DNA of 64,000 nt from contig NZ_JAINVU010000001.1 in the NCBI RefSeq assembly GCF_019880555.1, positions 620,001 through 684,000 on the forward strand. Direction: 5' to 3'. The position numbers and the translations under genes are program-made. The DNA comes from Hephaestia mangrovi (lineage in GTDB: Bacteria > Pseudomonadota > Alphaproteobacteria > Sphingomonadales > Sphingomonadaceae). The first letter of the stretch is position 1. Every line of letters starts with the position of its first letter. Below, in pieces: positions 52,047 through 60,383 of the stretch. Under the pieces are notes generated by a model. That model did not search any database, was not told the DNA's origin, and saw only the letters and a program-made list of their open reading frames with translations.

Positions 52047-52787
52047 TCAGCGCAAGCAGGCGTCCAGCCCGTCCCGCTTCACCACGCTGGCACGTGCGGC
52101 GATCATATTGCCGTAACGCCGCGTGAAGCCGCGCGGGTCGATCGCGCCGCGCTTCTTGGGCAGCGGCAGCACCGCGGCGATCCGCGCCGCCTCGGTCGCG
52201 GTCAGATGCGAGGCGTCATGCCCGAAATAGCGCATCGCCCCGGCATTGGCGCCATAAGTGCCGATCCCCGTCTCGGCGACGTTGAGATAGACTTCCATGA
52301 TCCGCCTTTTGCCCCAGATCGCCTCGATCAGCACGGTGAACCACGCCTCGAATGCCTTGCGGACATAGCCACCGTCCTGGATCAGGAACACGTTCTTCGC
52401 GGTCTGCTGGCTGATCGTCGATCCGCCGCGGATGCGCCCGCCGCGCTCATTGTGGTGATAGGCCTTCTCGATCGCGGTGAAATCGAAGCCATGATGGGTG
52501 CAGAACCGCGCGTCCTCACCCGCGATCGCCGAACGCGCCATGTCCGGGTCCATCCGGGAGAGCGACATCCAATCCTTGTGGATGCCGCGCCCGTCGAGCG
52601 CGTTGCCGAGCATTGTGAAGGTCACCGGCGGCGGCACGAAGCGATACAGCGCGACCCACGCGACCGAGATCAGCACGAACCACAGCGCGATCTTCGCCAC
52701 CAGCCGCAATAGGCGCCTCGGCAACGACCGGCGCGAGGCGCGGATCCGAGCGGCGCGGCGGCGGACGGAGCGGCTGCGGTCGATCAT
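52047..52787 (-). CDS. mtgA: Monofunctional biosynthetic peptidoglycan transglycosylase
   Basis: MtgA polymerises lipid II into glycan strands. The 246-residue protein has a very basic N-terminus, one membrane anchor (about 30-50), and a GT51 domain. Glu91 in IAGEDARFCTHHGFD is the catalytic acid, with the family signature RIRGGSTISQQTAKNVFL and the second Glu region EAIWGKRRIMEVYLNVAE. There is no transpeptidase domain. The gene lies downstream of the rpoH terminator. Confidence 0.95.
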   Translation of the reverse strand: MIDRSRSVRRRAARIRASRRSLPRRLLRLVAKIALWFVLISVAWVALYRFVPPPVTFTMLGNALDGRGIHKDWMSLSRMDPDMARSAIAGEDARFCTHHGFDFTAIEKAYHHNERGGRIRGGSTISQQTAKNVFLIQDGGYVRKAFEAWFTVLIEAIWGKRRIMEVYLNVAETGIGTYGANAGAMRYFGHDASHLTATEAARIAAVLPLPKKRGAIDPRGFTRRYGNMIAARASVVKRDGLDACLR

Positions 52788-52840
52788 GGCAGCGCTTCAA
52801 CCATATTCGCAGGCGCGACGGAAGCCGGATCGTGCGCACG

Positions 52841-52870
52841 AAAAAGGCCGATGCCCCGGGGGCACCGGCC
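52841..52870 (-). terminator. Rho-independent terminator of rpoH
   Basis: On the minus strand the arms GGCCGGTGCCCC and GGGGCATCGGCC form a 12-bp stem with one mismatch and almost no loop, followed by TTTTT. It lies 20 bp after the rpoH stop codon. Confidence 0.88.
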
Positions 52871-52890
52871 TCATCAGATCGTCGCGCGGA

Positions 52891-53793
52891 TCAGGCCGCG
52901 GCCAACACCCGCTTCTCGCCGGCCAACCGCATCATCGCCTTCTGCAGCTTCTCGAACGCGCGGACTTCAATCTGGCGAACGCGCTCGCGCGACACGCCAT
53001 AGACCTGCGAGAGTTCTTCCAGCGTTTTGGGATCGTCGGTCAGCCGCCGCTCGGTGAGGATATGCTTCTCGCGATCGTTGAGCGAATCCATCGCCGAGAC
53101 CAGCATGTCGTGGCGCACGTCGGCTTCCTGAGCCTCGGCGACGACCTGGTCCTGCAGCGGCTCGTCATCGGCGAGCCAATCCTGCCACTGGCCTTCGCCA
53201 TCCTCGCGCATCGGCACGTTGAGCGACGTGTCGCCGCCCATCGCCATGCGGCGGTTCATGCTGACCACCTCATCCTCGGTCACGCCGAGATCGGTGGCGA
53301 TCTTGGCGACATCCTCGGGCTTCAGATCGCCATCCTCGAACGCGTCGAGCTTGGCCTTCATCCGGCGCAGGTTGAAGAACAGCTTCTTCTGCGCGGCGGT
53401 GGTGCCCATCTTCACCAGGCTCCACGAGCGCAGAATGAATTCCTGGATCGAAGCGCGGATCCACCACATCGCATAGGTCGCGAGGCGGAAGCCGCGATCG
53501 GGCTCGAACTTCTTCACGCCCTGCATCAGGCCGATATTGCCTTCCGAGATCAGCTCGGAAACGGGCAGGCCATAGCCGCGATAGCCCATCGCGATTTTGG
53601 CGACGAGGCGCAGGTGCGAGGTGACGAGCTGCGCCGCAGCCTCTGTGTCGCCATGCTCCTGAAAGCGCTTGGCGAGCATATATTCCTGCTCGGGCGCCAG
53701 GATCGGAAATTTCTTGATCTCGGCAAGATAGCGGTTGAGGCTTTGCTCACCGCCCAGCGCGGGGATCGTCGCGGGGACGTTGCTGCTGGCCAT
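52891..53793 (-). CDS. rpoH: Heat-shock sigma factor RpoH (sigma-32)
   Basis: The 300-residue group-3-like sigma factor directs heat-shock transcription. Region 2 has LVAKIAMGYRGYGLPVSELI and FRLATYAMWWIRASIQEFIL. The RpoH box QKKLFFNLRRMK (about 130-142) distinguishes it from other sigmas. Region 4 has TLEELSQVYGVSRERVRQIE. Sphingomonads may have more than one RpoH; this one looks canonical. It is convergent with nothing and ends in a strong terminator. Confidence 0.95.
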   Translation of the reverse strand: MASSNVPATIPALGGEQSLNRYLAEIKKFPILAPEQEYMLAKRFQEHGDTEAAAQLVTSHLRLVAKIAMGYRGYGLPVSELISEGNIGLMQGVKKFEPDRGFRLATYAMWWIRASIQEFILRSWSLVKMGTTAAQKKLFFNLRRMKAKLDAFEDGDLKPEDVAKIATDLGVTEDEVVSMNRRMAMGGDTSLNVPMREDGEGQWQDWLADDEPLQDQVVAEAQEADVRHDMLVSAMDSLNDREKHILTERRLTDDPKTLEELSQVYGVSRERVRQIEVRAFEKLQKAMMRLAGEKRVLAAA

Positions 53794-53846
53794 GATCGTT
53801 TCTCCCTAAAACAGCCGAAACCTCGTTAAGCGTTTCGGCATGAAAC

Positions 53847-54797
53847 CTATACGATAAGTGACGTGAACAGTTCCTGCATGTCAGCAGGCAATTCGCTATC
53901 GAAGGACAAAGCGTTGCTTTTAACGGGGTGGATGAACCCCAGATGCGCCGCATGCAAGGCCTGGCGCCTGAAACGCAGCGTTTCCAGCAACTGCCGGTGG
54001 GCCACTTTCGTCCTGCCATAAACGGGATCGCCGAGCAACGGGTTCCCGATCGAGGTCATGTGGACGCGAACCTGGTGGGTGCGCCCGGTTTCCAGCCGGC
54101 ATTCGACCAGCGCCGCCTCGCGCAGCGGCCGAATGGTGCGGTAATGCGTCACCGCGCGCTTGCCCGATTGCACGATCGCCACCTTCTTGCGGTTGACCGG
54201 CGAGCGGGCGAGCGGGGTGTCGATCGATCCCGCCATCGGATTGGGCCGTCCGGCGACGATCGCCTTGTAGCGGCGGTCGATCGAATGGACCGCGAATTGC
54301 TTGGCGAGACCTTCGTGCGCCCGGTCGGTCTTGGCGACGACCATCAGCCCGGAGGTATCCTTGTCGATCCGGTGGACGATCCCCGGCCGCGCGACCCCGC
54401 CGATGCCCGACAATCGTCCGGCGCAATGATGCAGCAGCGCGTTGACCAGCGTGCCGTCCGGGTTGCCCGCCGCGGGGTGGACGACGAGCCCGGCAGGCTT
54501 GTCGATCACCAGCAAATGGTCGTCCTCGAACACGATCTCGAGCGCGATGTCCTGCGGTTCGTTGTGCGCGGGCGCTGGTGCGGGGACCGAGACGGTGAAG
54601 GCTTGCCCGCCGACCGCCTTCTTCGCCGGATCGCGCACCGCGCTGCCGTCCTCGCCGAGCACCTTGCCCGATGAAATCAGTGCCTTCAGCCGTTCCCGCG
54701 ACAAGGTGGGCACCGCGTCGGCAAGCGCGCGATCGAGCCGCCAGCCGTCGGCTGCCTCGGCAATTGCTACGTTGAAGGTGGAATCCCCCCGGATCAT
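53847..54797 (-). CDS. rluD: 23S rRNA pseudouridine synthase RluD family
   Basis: The 316-residue RluA-family enzyme has an N-terminal S4 RNA-binding domain (about 15-75; LDRALADAVPTLSRERLKAL). Its catalytic domain has Asp145 in VHRIDKDTSGLMVVAK, with LLVIDKPAGLVVHPAAGN and the late GRTHQVRVHMTSIGNPLLGD. It modifies uridines in helix 69 of 23S rRNA if it is true RluD. Its gene is upstream of rpoH, 53 bp away, and divergent from the JAMM gene. Confidence 0.92.
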   Translation of the reverse strand: MIRGDSTFNVAIAEAADGWRLDRALADAVPTLSRERLKALISSGKVLGEDGSAVRDPAKKAVGGQAFTVSVPAPAPAHNEPQDIALEIVFEDDHLLVIDKPAGLVVHPAAGNPDGTLVNALLHHCAGRLSGIGGVARPGIVHRIDKDTSGLMVVAKTDRAHEGLAKQFAVHSIDRRYKAIVAGRPNPMAGSIDTPLARSPVNRKKVAIVQSGKRAVTHYRTIRPLREAALVECRLETGRTHQVRVHMTSIGNPLLGDPVYGRTKVAHRQLLETLRFRRQALHAAHLGFIHPVKSNALSFDSELPADMQELFTSLIV

Positions 54798-54808
54798 GCC
54801 CTAGCTAA

Positions 54809-55294
54809 ATGGGGATGAGGGTGCGGATTTCAAGTGCCATAGTCGAGCAGATCACCACGTTGGCGGCGGCGTCGCCCGAGGCGGAGATCTGCGGTCTTTT
54901 GTTCGGAACGGGCGATGCGATTGACCGCGCGCAGCCGTGCCCGAACGCCGCTGCCGATCCCGCGCGCGCCTTCGAGATCGACCCGGCTGCCCTGATCGCC
55001 GCCCATCGCGCCATGCGAGCGGGCGGCGCGCGCCTGATCGGCCATTTCCATTCGCACCCCAATGGGCAGGCGATGCCGTCACCGCGCGACGCCGAGGCGG
55101 CCGCCGCTGACGGGTCGATCTGGCTGATCGCCGCGGCGGGCGGGGTCACCGGCTGGCGCGCCGTCGCTGATGGCCCCGTCGAAGGCCGGTTCGAGCCGCT
55201 CCTGCTCGACCGGATCGCATCGGGTTGCGCCGAGCGCTCGCGTCCGCCAGAAGGAGCGCAACTCAAGCACCTTGCGGGAGAGGCTTCGCGATGA
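54809..55294 (+). CDS. JAMM/Mov34 metalloprotease-like protein
   Basis: The 161-residue protein has an intact JAMM zinc-protease motif: Glu26 in EAEICGLLFG, then His81-Ser-His83 in GHFHSHPNGQ, with Ser91 and Asp94 in MPSPRD, matching HxHx7SxxD. Bacterial members act on ubiquitin-like or sulfur-carrier proteins or have unknown targets. Two starts, 54809 and 54815, are both plausible. It overlaps chpT by 4 nt, so the two are probably cotranscribed. The link to ChpT signalling has no known mechanism. Confidence 0.87.
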   Translation: MGMRVRISSAIVEQITTLAAASPEAEICGLLFGTGDAIDRAQPCPNAAADPARAFEIDPAALIAAHRAMRAGGARLIGHFHSHPNGQAMPSPRDAEAAAADGSIWLIAAAGGVTGWRAVADGPVEGRFEPLLLDRIASGCAERSRPPEGAQLKHLAGEASR

Positions 55295-55935
55295 CGGTGA
55301 GCTCGGTCGAATTCGCCAGCCTGTTGTGTTCACGGCTGTGCCACGACCTGCTGAGCCCGGTCGGCGCGCTCAACAACGGGCTGGAGCTGCTCGCGGACGA
55401 GCATGATCCCGAAATGCGCACCCGCTGTATCGATCTGCTGGGAGAGAGCGCGCGGGCCTCGGCCAACAAGCTCAAGTTCTTCCGCCTTGCCTTTGGCGCC
55501 GCCGGTGGTTTCGGCGAGACGGTCGACACGCGCGAGGCGCGCACCGCGATCGAGGGCCTGTTCGCGGACAACAAGCGCATCCAGCTCGGCTGGCTGGTCG
55601 AACAGCCGGTGCTGCCCAAGAGTGCTATCAAGGTGATGCTCAATCTCGCGCTGATCGCCGGCGACGCGCTGGTGCGCGGCGGCCAGCTCGATATCGGCGG
55701 CGAAACCCGCGATGACGGGACGGTCGAGATCGTTGTGCGCGCGGCGGGGCCGCGGATCGTGCTCGATACCGAGCTGCGCGAGGCGCTGACCGGAAACATC
55801 GCCGACGGCCAGCTAACCCCGCGCGCCGCTGCGGCGCATCTCGTCCACGCGCTCGCCCGCGAAGGTGAAGGCGACGTCCAGGTTTCCGAGCCCGATGCCG
55901 AAGTCCTGCTGTTCGGCGCCGCGCTGAAGGGTTGA
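55291..55935 (+). CDS. chpT: Histidine phosphotransferase ChpT
   Basis: ChpT relays phosphate from CckA to CtrA and CpdR in the alphaproteobacterial cell-cycle network. The 214-residue protein has the DHp-like helix with His18 in LLCSRLCHDLLSPVGALNNG and a degenerate C-terminal ATPase-like domain (VLPKSAIKVMLNLALIAGDA). The start at 55291 lies in the JAMM gene stop codon. It is followed by a 170-bp gap with one hairpin repeat before cheA. Confidence 0.9.
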   Translation: MTVSSVEFASLLCSRLCHDLLSPVGALNNGLELLADEHDPEMRTRCIDLLGESARASANKLKFFRLAFGAAGGFGETVDTREARTAIEGLFADNKRIQLGWLVEQPVLPKSAIKVMLNLALIAGDALVRGGQLDIGGETRDDGTVEIVVRAAGPRIVLDTELREALTGNIADGQLTPRAAAAHLVHALAREGEGDVQVSEPDAEVLLFGAALKG

Positions 55936-55954
55936 AGGCCGGCAGCGCATGTCG

Positions 55955-55984
55955 CGTCATGCTGAAACAAGTTCAGAGTGACGG
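55955..55984. repeat. Intergenic hairpin repeat
   Basis: CGTCATGCTGAA and TTCAGAGTGACGG arms surround an ACAAG-type loop. It is another member of the dispersed hairpin family, between chpT and cheA. The rest of the gap to 56105 shows no clear signal beyond a TTAACC near 56056. Confidence 0.7.
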
Positions 55985-56105
55985 TTTTCACTAGGGCGAA
56001 TGGCTGCAAGGGATCCATTCTTCCTTTGCGCAACGCGCTGCCGGGTAAACGCCTCCTTAACCGTCGCCGGTCCACAGTTCCGCGCGAACCGGGGTTCGGG
56101 GGACC

Positions 56106-58409
56106 ATGGACGACCTGCTGCAGGAATTCATCGCCGAAACGCGCGAAACGATGGAGGCATTGACCGGCGAGATCGTCGCCTGGGAAGCCGATCCGTCCGA
56201 TCGCGCGCGGCTCGATGCGATCTTCCGCTTCGTGCACACCGTCAAGGGCAGCTGCGGCTTCCTCGATCTGCCGCGCCTCGCCCGGCTCAGCCACGCGGCG
56301 GAGGATGTGCTGTCGGCGGTGCGCGGCGGCGAGCGCGCGCCCGATGCCGCGTTGGTCAACGCCGTTCTCGCCATCGTCGATCGCATCGGCGAGATCGTCG
56401 AGGCGATCGACCAGGGCACGGCGCTGGATGATTCGGGCGAGGAATTGCTGATCGCCGCGCTCGACGGCAAGGCCGAGGCGGAGCCGGCGCAGCCTTCGGC
56501 TGTATCGATGGCACCACGCGCGCCGACCCGCAGCGTTCGCCTCTCGGTCGATCTGCTCGATCGGATGATGAGTGGCATGTCGGACATGGTGCTGGCGCGC
56601 AACGAACTGGCGCGCCGCCTGCGCGAAGCCGACGATCCCGCGGTCGAGGCATCGCTCGAGCGGCTGTCGCTGACCGTCGCCGAAATGCGCGATACCGTCA
56701 CCCGCACGCGGATGCAGAAGATCGACGCTTTGTTCTCGGCGCTGCCCCGGATGGTGCGCGATACCGCGGCCGGACTCGGCAAATCGGTCGCGCTGAGCAT
56801 CGAGGGCGCGGATGTCGAGCTTGATCGCGAGATGATCGAGATGATGCGCGATCCGCTCGGCCATATCATCCGCAACTCGATCGATCACGGCATCGAAGCG
56901 CCGGCCGATCGCCGCAAGGCGGGCAAGAGCGAGAACGGCAGCCTCACCGTATCGGCGCGGCAATCGGGCAATCAGATCATCATCGAGATCGCCGACGATG
57001 GCCGCGGCATCGATGTCGACAAGGTGATCGCCCGACTGGCCGCAACGGGGCGCAACGCAAGCGAGCTGCGCGCGCTGCCCGAAAAGGCGAAGCTCGATCT
57101 GGTGTTCGAACCGGGTCTGACCACCAAGGATGAAGTCACCGGCGTGTCCGGCCGCGGTGTCGGCATGGACGTGGTGCGCGCCAATGTCGAGCAGATCGGC
57201 GGGCGCATCGATTTGTCGAGCCAGCGCGGGCAGGGGCTGACGACGACGATCCGGGTGCCGCTTACCCTGTCGATCATCTCGGCAATCATCGTCGGTGCCG
57301 GGGGCCAGGGATTTGCGCTGCCGCGCCAGTCGATCGAGGAGATCGTCGGGATTCGCGACGACGGGTCGATCCGGATCGATCGGCTCGGCGCGACCGCGAT
57401 CGCCACCGTGCGCGAGCGCCGGCTGCCGCTCGTCGATCTCGGTGCGCTGCTCGGCTTGGCCGCGCCCGATCGCGGCGATCCGCGCATGCTGGTGATCGTC
57501 GGCGTGCCCGGCGGTGCCTATGCGCTCGCTGTCGACGATGTGCTCGATAACGAGGAACTGGTCATCAAGCCCGCCGCGCCGGCGGTGATGGCGCCGGGCG
57601 TCTATGCCGGCCAGACGCTGCCCGACAGCGGCCGGCCGATGCTGCTGCTCGACGGTGCCGGCATCGCCAACGCAGCGGGGCTGGTCTTCACGCGCGAGGT
57701 CGCGGCGGAGCCCGCCAACGAGGACGAGGCCGAGCCGGTGATGCCGGCGCTGATGTTCCTCGATCTCGATGGCGTGCGCCGGGCGGTGCCGCTCGCTGTC
57801 GTCGATCGCGTCGAGCCGGCCGATCCGCACGACATCCACTTTACCGCGGGCGAGCTGCGCTTGTCGGTCGACGGCCGGATCGTGCCGCTTGCCGCGCAGG
57901 GCACGCTCGACGGGCGCGAGGGCGTATCGATCCTGCGCCTGACCGATGGGGCCAGCGATATCGGCTATGCCATTGCCGAAGCCCTCGATATCGCCGATCT
58001 GCCGTGCGCGATGACGCCCGCGCGCGAGCCCGGGCCGGTCGCCGGCGTCGTCGCCTGGCGCGGCGAGCAGATCGAGATGCTCGACGCGCATTGGCTGTTC
58101 GCGGAACATGTGCGCGTGGCTTCGGATGGTGTCGCGCGGCCGATCTGCCTGTTGGCCGGGCGCGAAGCGGGGTGGATGGCGACCTTCCTGCGCCCCGCGC
58201 TCGAACGCGCCGGTTATCGTGTCGCCACCGCGCTCAAGCCCGGCGAAACCGCCGCGCTCACGCTGGCGATGGATGACGACGCCGTCACCGATAACGCCCC
58301 GGTGCTGCGCCTGTCGCGCGAGCCGCGCGAGGGCGCGGACACGATCTTCCGCTACGATCGCGCCGGCCTTGCCCAGGCCCTGGCGCGCCATGCCGCTGGA
58401 GCACGCTGA
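56106..58409 (+). CDS. cheA: Chemotaxis histidine kinase CheA with extra C-terminal domains
   Basis: CheA autophosphorylates on a His in response to receptor signals and passes phosphate to CheY and CheB. Domains in 767 residues are: P1 Hpt (1-110) with His44 in VHTVKGSCGF; a short linker with no P2; P3 dimerisation (about 140-205); P4 ATPase (205-385) with HIIRNSIDHGIE, DDGRGID and GRGVGMDVV; and P5 CheW-like (385-525). An unusual tail follows: a second CheW-like segment (about 545-670) and a receiver-like segment (about 678-767) with no clear phospho-Asp. It is overlapped by cheW (TGATG). Confidence 0.93.
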   Translation: MDDLLQEFIAETRETMEALTGEIVAWEADPSDRARLDAIFRFVHTVKGSCGFLDLPRLARLSHAAEDVLSAVRGGERAPDAALVNAVLAIVDRIGEIVEAIDQGTALDDSGEELLIAALDGKAEAEPAQPSAVSMAPRAPTRSVRLSVDLLDRMMSGMSDMVLARNELARRLREADDPAVEASLERLSLTVAEMRDTVTRTRMQKIDALFSALPRMVRDTAAGLGKSVALSIEGADVELDREMIEMMRDPLGHIIRNSIDHGIEAPADRRKAGKSENGSLTVSARQSGNQIIIEIADDGRGIDVDKVIARLAATGRNASELRALPEKAKLDLVFEPGLTTKDEVTGVSGRGVGMDVVRANVEQIGGRIDLSSQRGQGLTTTIRVPLTLSIISAIIVGAGGQGFALPRQSIEEIVGIRDDGSIRIDRLGATAIATVRERRLPLVDLGALLGLAAPDRGDPRMLVIVGVPGGAYALAVDDVLDNEELVIKPAAPAVMAPGVYAGQTLPDSGRPMLLLDGAGIANAAGLVFTREVAAEPANEDEAEPVMPALMFLDLDGVRRAVPLAVVDRVEPADPHDIHFTAGELRLSVDGRIVPLAAQGTLDGREGVSILRLTDGASDIGYAIAEALDIADLPCAMTPAREPGPVAGVVAWRGEQIEMLDAHWLFAEHVRVASDGVARPICLLAGREAGWMATFLRPALERAGYRVATALKPGETAALTLAMDDDAVTDNAPVLRLSREPREGADTIFRYDRAGLAQALARHAAGAR

Positions 58410-58834
58410 TGGCCGATCTTTTCCTCATTGCCGAAATCGCCGGCCGCCCGGTAGCGATCGCTTCCGATCAGGTCGAATCGGTCGTCGATATCGGCGAGGT
58501 GGTGCCGGTCCCGCGTGCCGATGCGCGCGTGCGGGGACTTGCCGCGCTGCGATCCAGGGTCGTGACTGTGATCGATACCCGTGCGGTGCTCGGTCTCAAT
58601 GGCGGCGATATGCAGAGCCGCGCGGTGATAACGGCGATCGAGGGGCATCACTATGCCGTGCTGGTCGATGCGCTCGAAGACGTGACGCCGTGCGCGCTGC
58701 AACCGCTCGCGGGCGGTATCGTGCTCGATCCCGCCTGGCGTCCGATCGGCTGCGGGATCGTTGAACTCGGCGGCGAGCCGGTGCTGGCGATCGATCTGCG
58801 GGCGATGATCCCCGGCCTCGCCGTCGCGGCCTGA
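58409..58834 (+). CDS. cheW: Chemotaxis coupling protein CheW
   Basis: The 141-residue CheW-fold protein links receptors to CheA. It shows FLIAEIAGRPVAIASDQVES, a conserved arginine loop LAALRSRVVTVIDTRAVLGL, and the C-terminal half HYAVLVDALEDVTPCALQPL. It starts inside the cheA stop codon. The next gene, cheY, follows after a 92-bp gap that could hold its own promoter. Confidence 0.9.
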   Translation: MADLFLIAEIAGRPVAIASDQVESVVDIGEVVPVPRADARVRGLAALRSRVVTVIDTRAVLGLNGGDMQSRAVITAIEGHHYAVLVDALEDVTPCALQPLAGGIVLDPAWRPIGCGIVELGGEPVLAIDLRAMIPGLAVAA

Positions 58835-58926
58835 TTCCACGCCGAGGACGTCCCCCGATTAACGGGACGCTTACGCATTTCGGGCACACAAGAAGCCCGA
58901 CCGTTCGTCAAACAGGGTGCGCACTC

Positions 58927-59292
58927 ATGAAGACCTGCCTAGTCGTCGATGATTCGAAGGTGATCCGCAAGGTCGCCCGGCATATCCTGGAGACGCTCAA
59001 CTTCGAAGTCAGCGAGGCCGGCGACGGCCGCGAGGCGCTCGACAGTTGCCTCGCCTCGGCGCCCGACGTGATCCTGCTCGATTGGAACATGCCGGTGATG
59101 AGCGGAATGGACTTCCTTCGCGCGCTGAAGGACAGCGCGGTATCGCAAAAGCCCAAGGTCGTGTTCTGCACCACCGAGAACGGCATGGCCTATATCCGCG
59201 CGGCGATCGAGGCGGGGGCCGACGAATATGTCATGAAGCCGTTCGACCGAGAGACGCTCGAAAGCAAGCTGCAGATCGTCGGCATGGCCTGA
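58927..59292 (+). CDS. cheY: Chemotaxis response regulator CheY
   Basis: The 121-residue stand-alone receiver has the acidic pair Asp8-Asp9 (VVDDSKVIRK), phosphorylation site Asp52 in ILLDWNMPVMSG, conserved Thr in VVFCTTENGM and Lys104 in YVMKPF. This is a complete CheY set; phosphorylated CheY would bind the flagellar switch. There is no output domain. It is followed 20 bp later by cheB. Confidence 0.93.
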   Translation: MKTCLVVDDSKVIRKVARHILETLNFEVSEAGDGREALDSCLASAPDVILLDWNMPVMSGMDFLRALKDSAVSQKPKVVFCTTENGMAYIRAAIEAGADEYVMKPFDRETLESKLQIVGMA

Positions 59293-59312
59293 ACGGGCCG
59301 GAGCGAGACGCG

Positions 59313-60383
59313 ATGGCCGTCATGCCAGATCAGCACGTGAGGCCAGATTGGGCCGGCCCGGTCGCGCGCATCCTGATCGTCGACGATTCGGTCGTCGCGC
59401 GCGCAGTGATCGCGCGAATGATCGATCAGGGGCGCGGCTATGAAGTCGCCGCCGCGGTTTCCGACGTGCACATGGCGCTCGCCTTTCTCGCGCAGGAAAA
59501 GGTCGACGTCATCCTGCTCGACATCGAATTGCCCGGCATCGACGGGCTGACCGCGCTGCCTGACATCATCGCGGCCGGCGGCGGCGCCAAGGTGCTGGTC
59601 GTTTCCTCGGCGTGTGACGAGGGCGCGGCGGTCACGGTCCAGGCGCTCGCGCTCGGCGCCGTCGACACGCTGGTGAAGCCCAACAACGGCTCGATGATCG
59701 GCGGGTTCGCGACGAGCCTGGAACGCAAGCTTCAGCGGCTGACGCAATCGGGCGAGCCGGCGCCGCAACCGCAGCGCCAGGCGCCCTCGCTCGCGGCGGG
59801 CGACGAATTCGATATCGTCGCGATCGGCGCCTCGACCGGCGGCATCCATGCCCTGAGCCATGTGCTGCGCGCGCTGCCGCCCAGCTTCCAGGTGCCGATC
59901 CTCATCACCCAGCATCTGCCCGAATCGTTCATGCCCTATTTCGCCGCGCAGGTGGCGATCCTGGCCGGGCGGCCGTGCGACGTCGCCACCGATCACATGC
60001 GCATCCGCCCCGGCCGCGCGATCCTCGCGCCCGGCGACGCGCACCTGCGCTGCACGCGGCTGGCCGAAGGTGGCGCCGCGTTGCGCCTCCTGCGCACGCC
60101 GGCATCCAGCGGGTGCATGCCGTCGGTCGATCCGATGCTGGCCTCCGCCGCCGAAATATTCGGCGCGCGGACGCTCGCGATCATGCTCAGCGGCATGGGG
60201 CGCGACGGTGCGGAGGGCGCGGCGAAGGTGGCCGCCGCGGGCGGCTGCGTGATCGTGCAGGACCAGGCGAGCTCCGTGATCTGGGGCATGCCCGGTGCCG
60301 TCGCGCGGGCGGGCAATGCTTCCGCGATCCTGCCGCCCGACGAGATCGGCCGCGTCGTCGCGGCGCAAAGGCGGCCGGCATGA
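59313..60383 (+). CDS. cheB: Chemotaxis methylesterase CheB
   Basis: CheB removes methyl groups from chemoreceptors for adaptation. The 356-residue protein has a receiver domain (about 18-140) with Asp70 in VDVILLDIELPGIDG. A linker leads to the methylesterase domain, with Ser174 in AIGASTGGIHAL, a His in LITQHLPESF and an Asp in LSGMGRDGAEG. GGAGCGAG precedes the start at 59313; ATG 59322 is an alternative. It overlaps cheR by 4 nt. Confidence 0.94.
   Translation: MAVMPDQHVRPDWAGPVARILIVDDSVVARAVIARMIDQGRGYEVAAAVSDVHMALAFLAQEKVDVILLDIELPGIDGLTALPDIIAAGGGAKVLVVSSACDEGAAVTVQALALGAVDTLVKPNNGSMIGGFATSLERKLQRLTQSGEPAPQPQRQAPSLAAGDEFDIVAIGASTGGIHALSHVLRALPPSFQVPILITQHLPESFMPYFAAQVAILAGRPCDVATDHMRIRPGRAILAPGDAHLRCTRLAEGGAALRLLRTPASSGCMPSVDPMLASAAEIFGARTLAIMLSGMGRDGAEGAAKVAAAGGCVIVQDQASSVIWGMPGAVARAGNASAILPPDEIGRVVAAQRRPA

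Noticed and set aside
55263..58391. Very long minus-strand open frame opposite chpT and cheA
   Set aside because: It is a shadow of the plus-strand genes: it runs through the intergenic repeat and two clearly recognisable proteins and has no motifs of its own.
58859..58876. CtrA-binding site upstream of cheY
   Set aside because: TTAACGGGACGCTTAC has an 8-nt spacer and an imperfect second half compared with the TTAA-N7-TTAA consensus.
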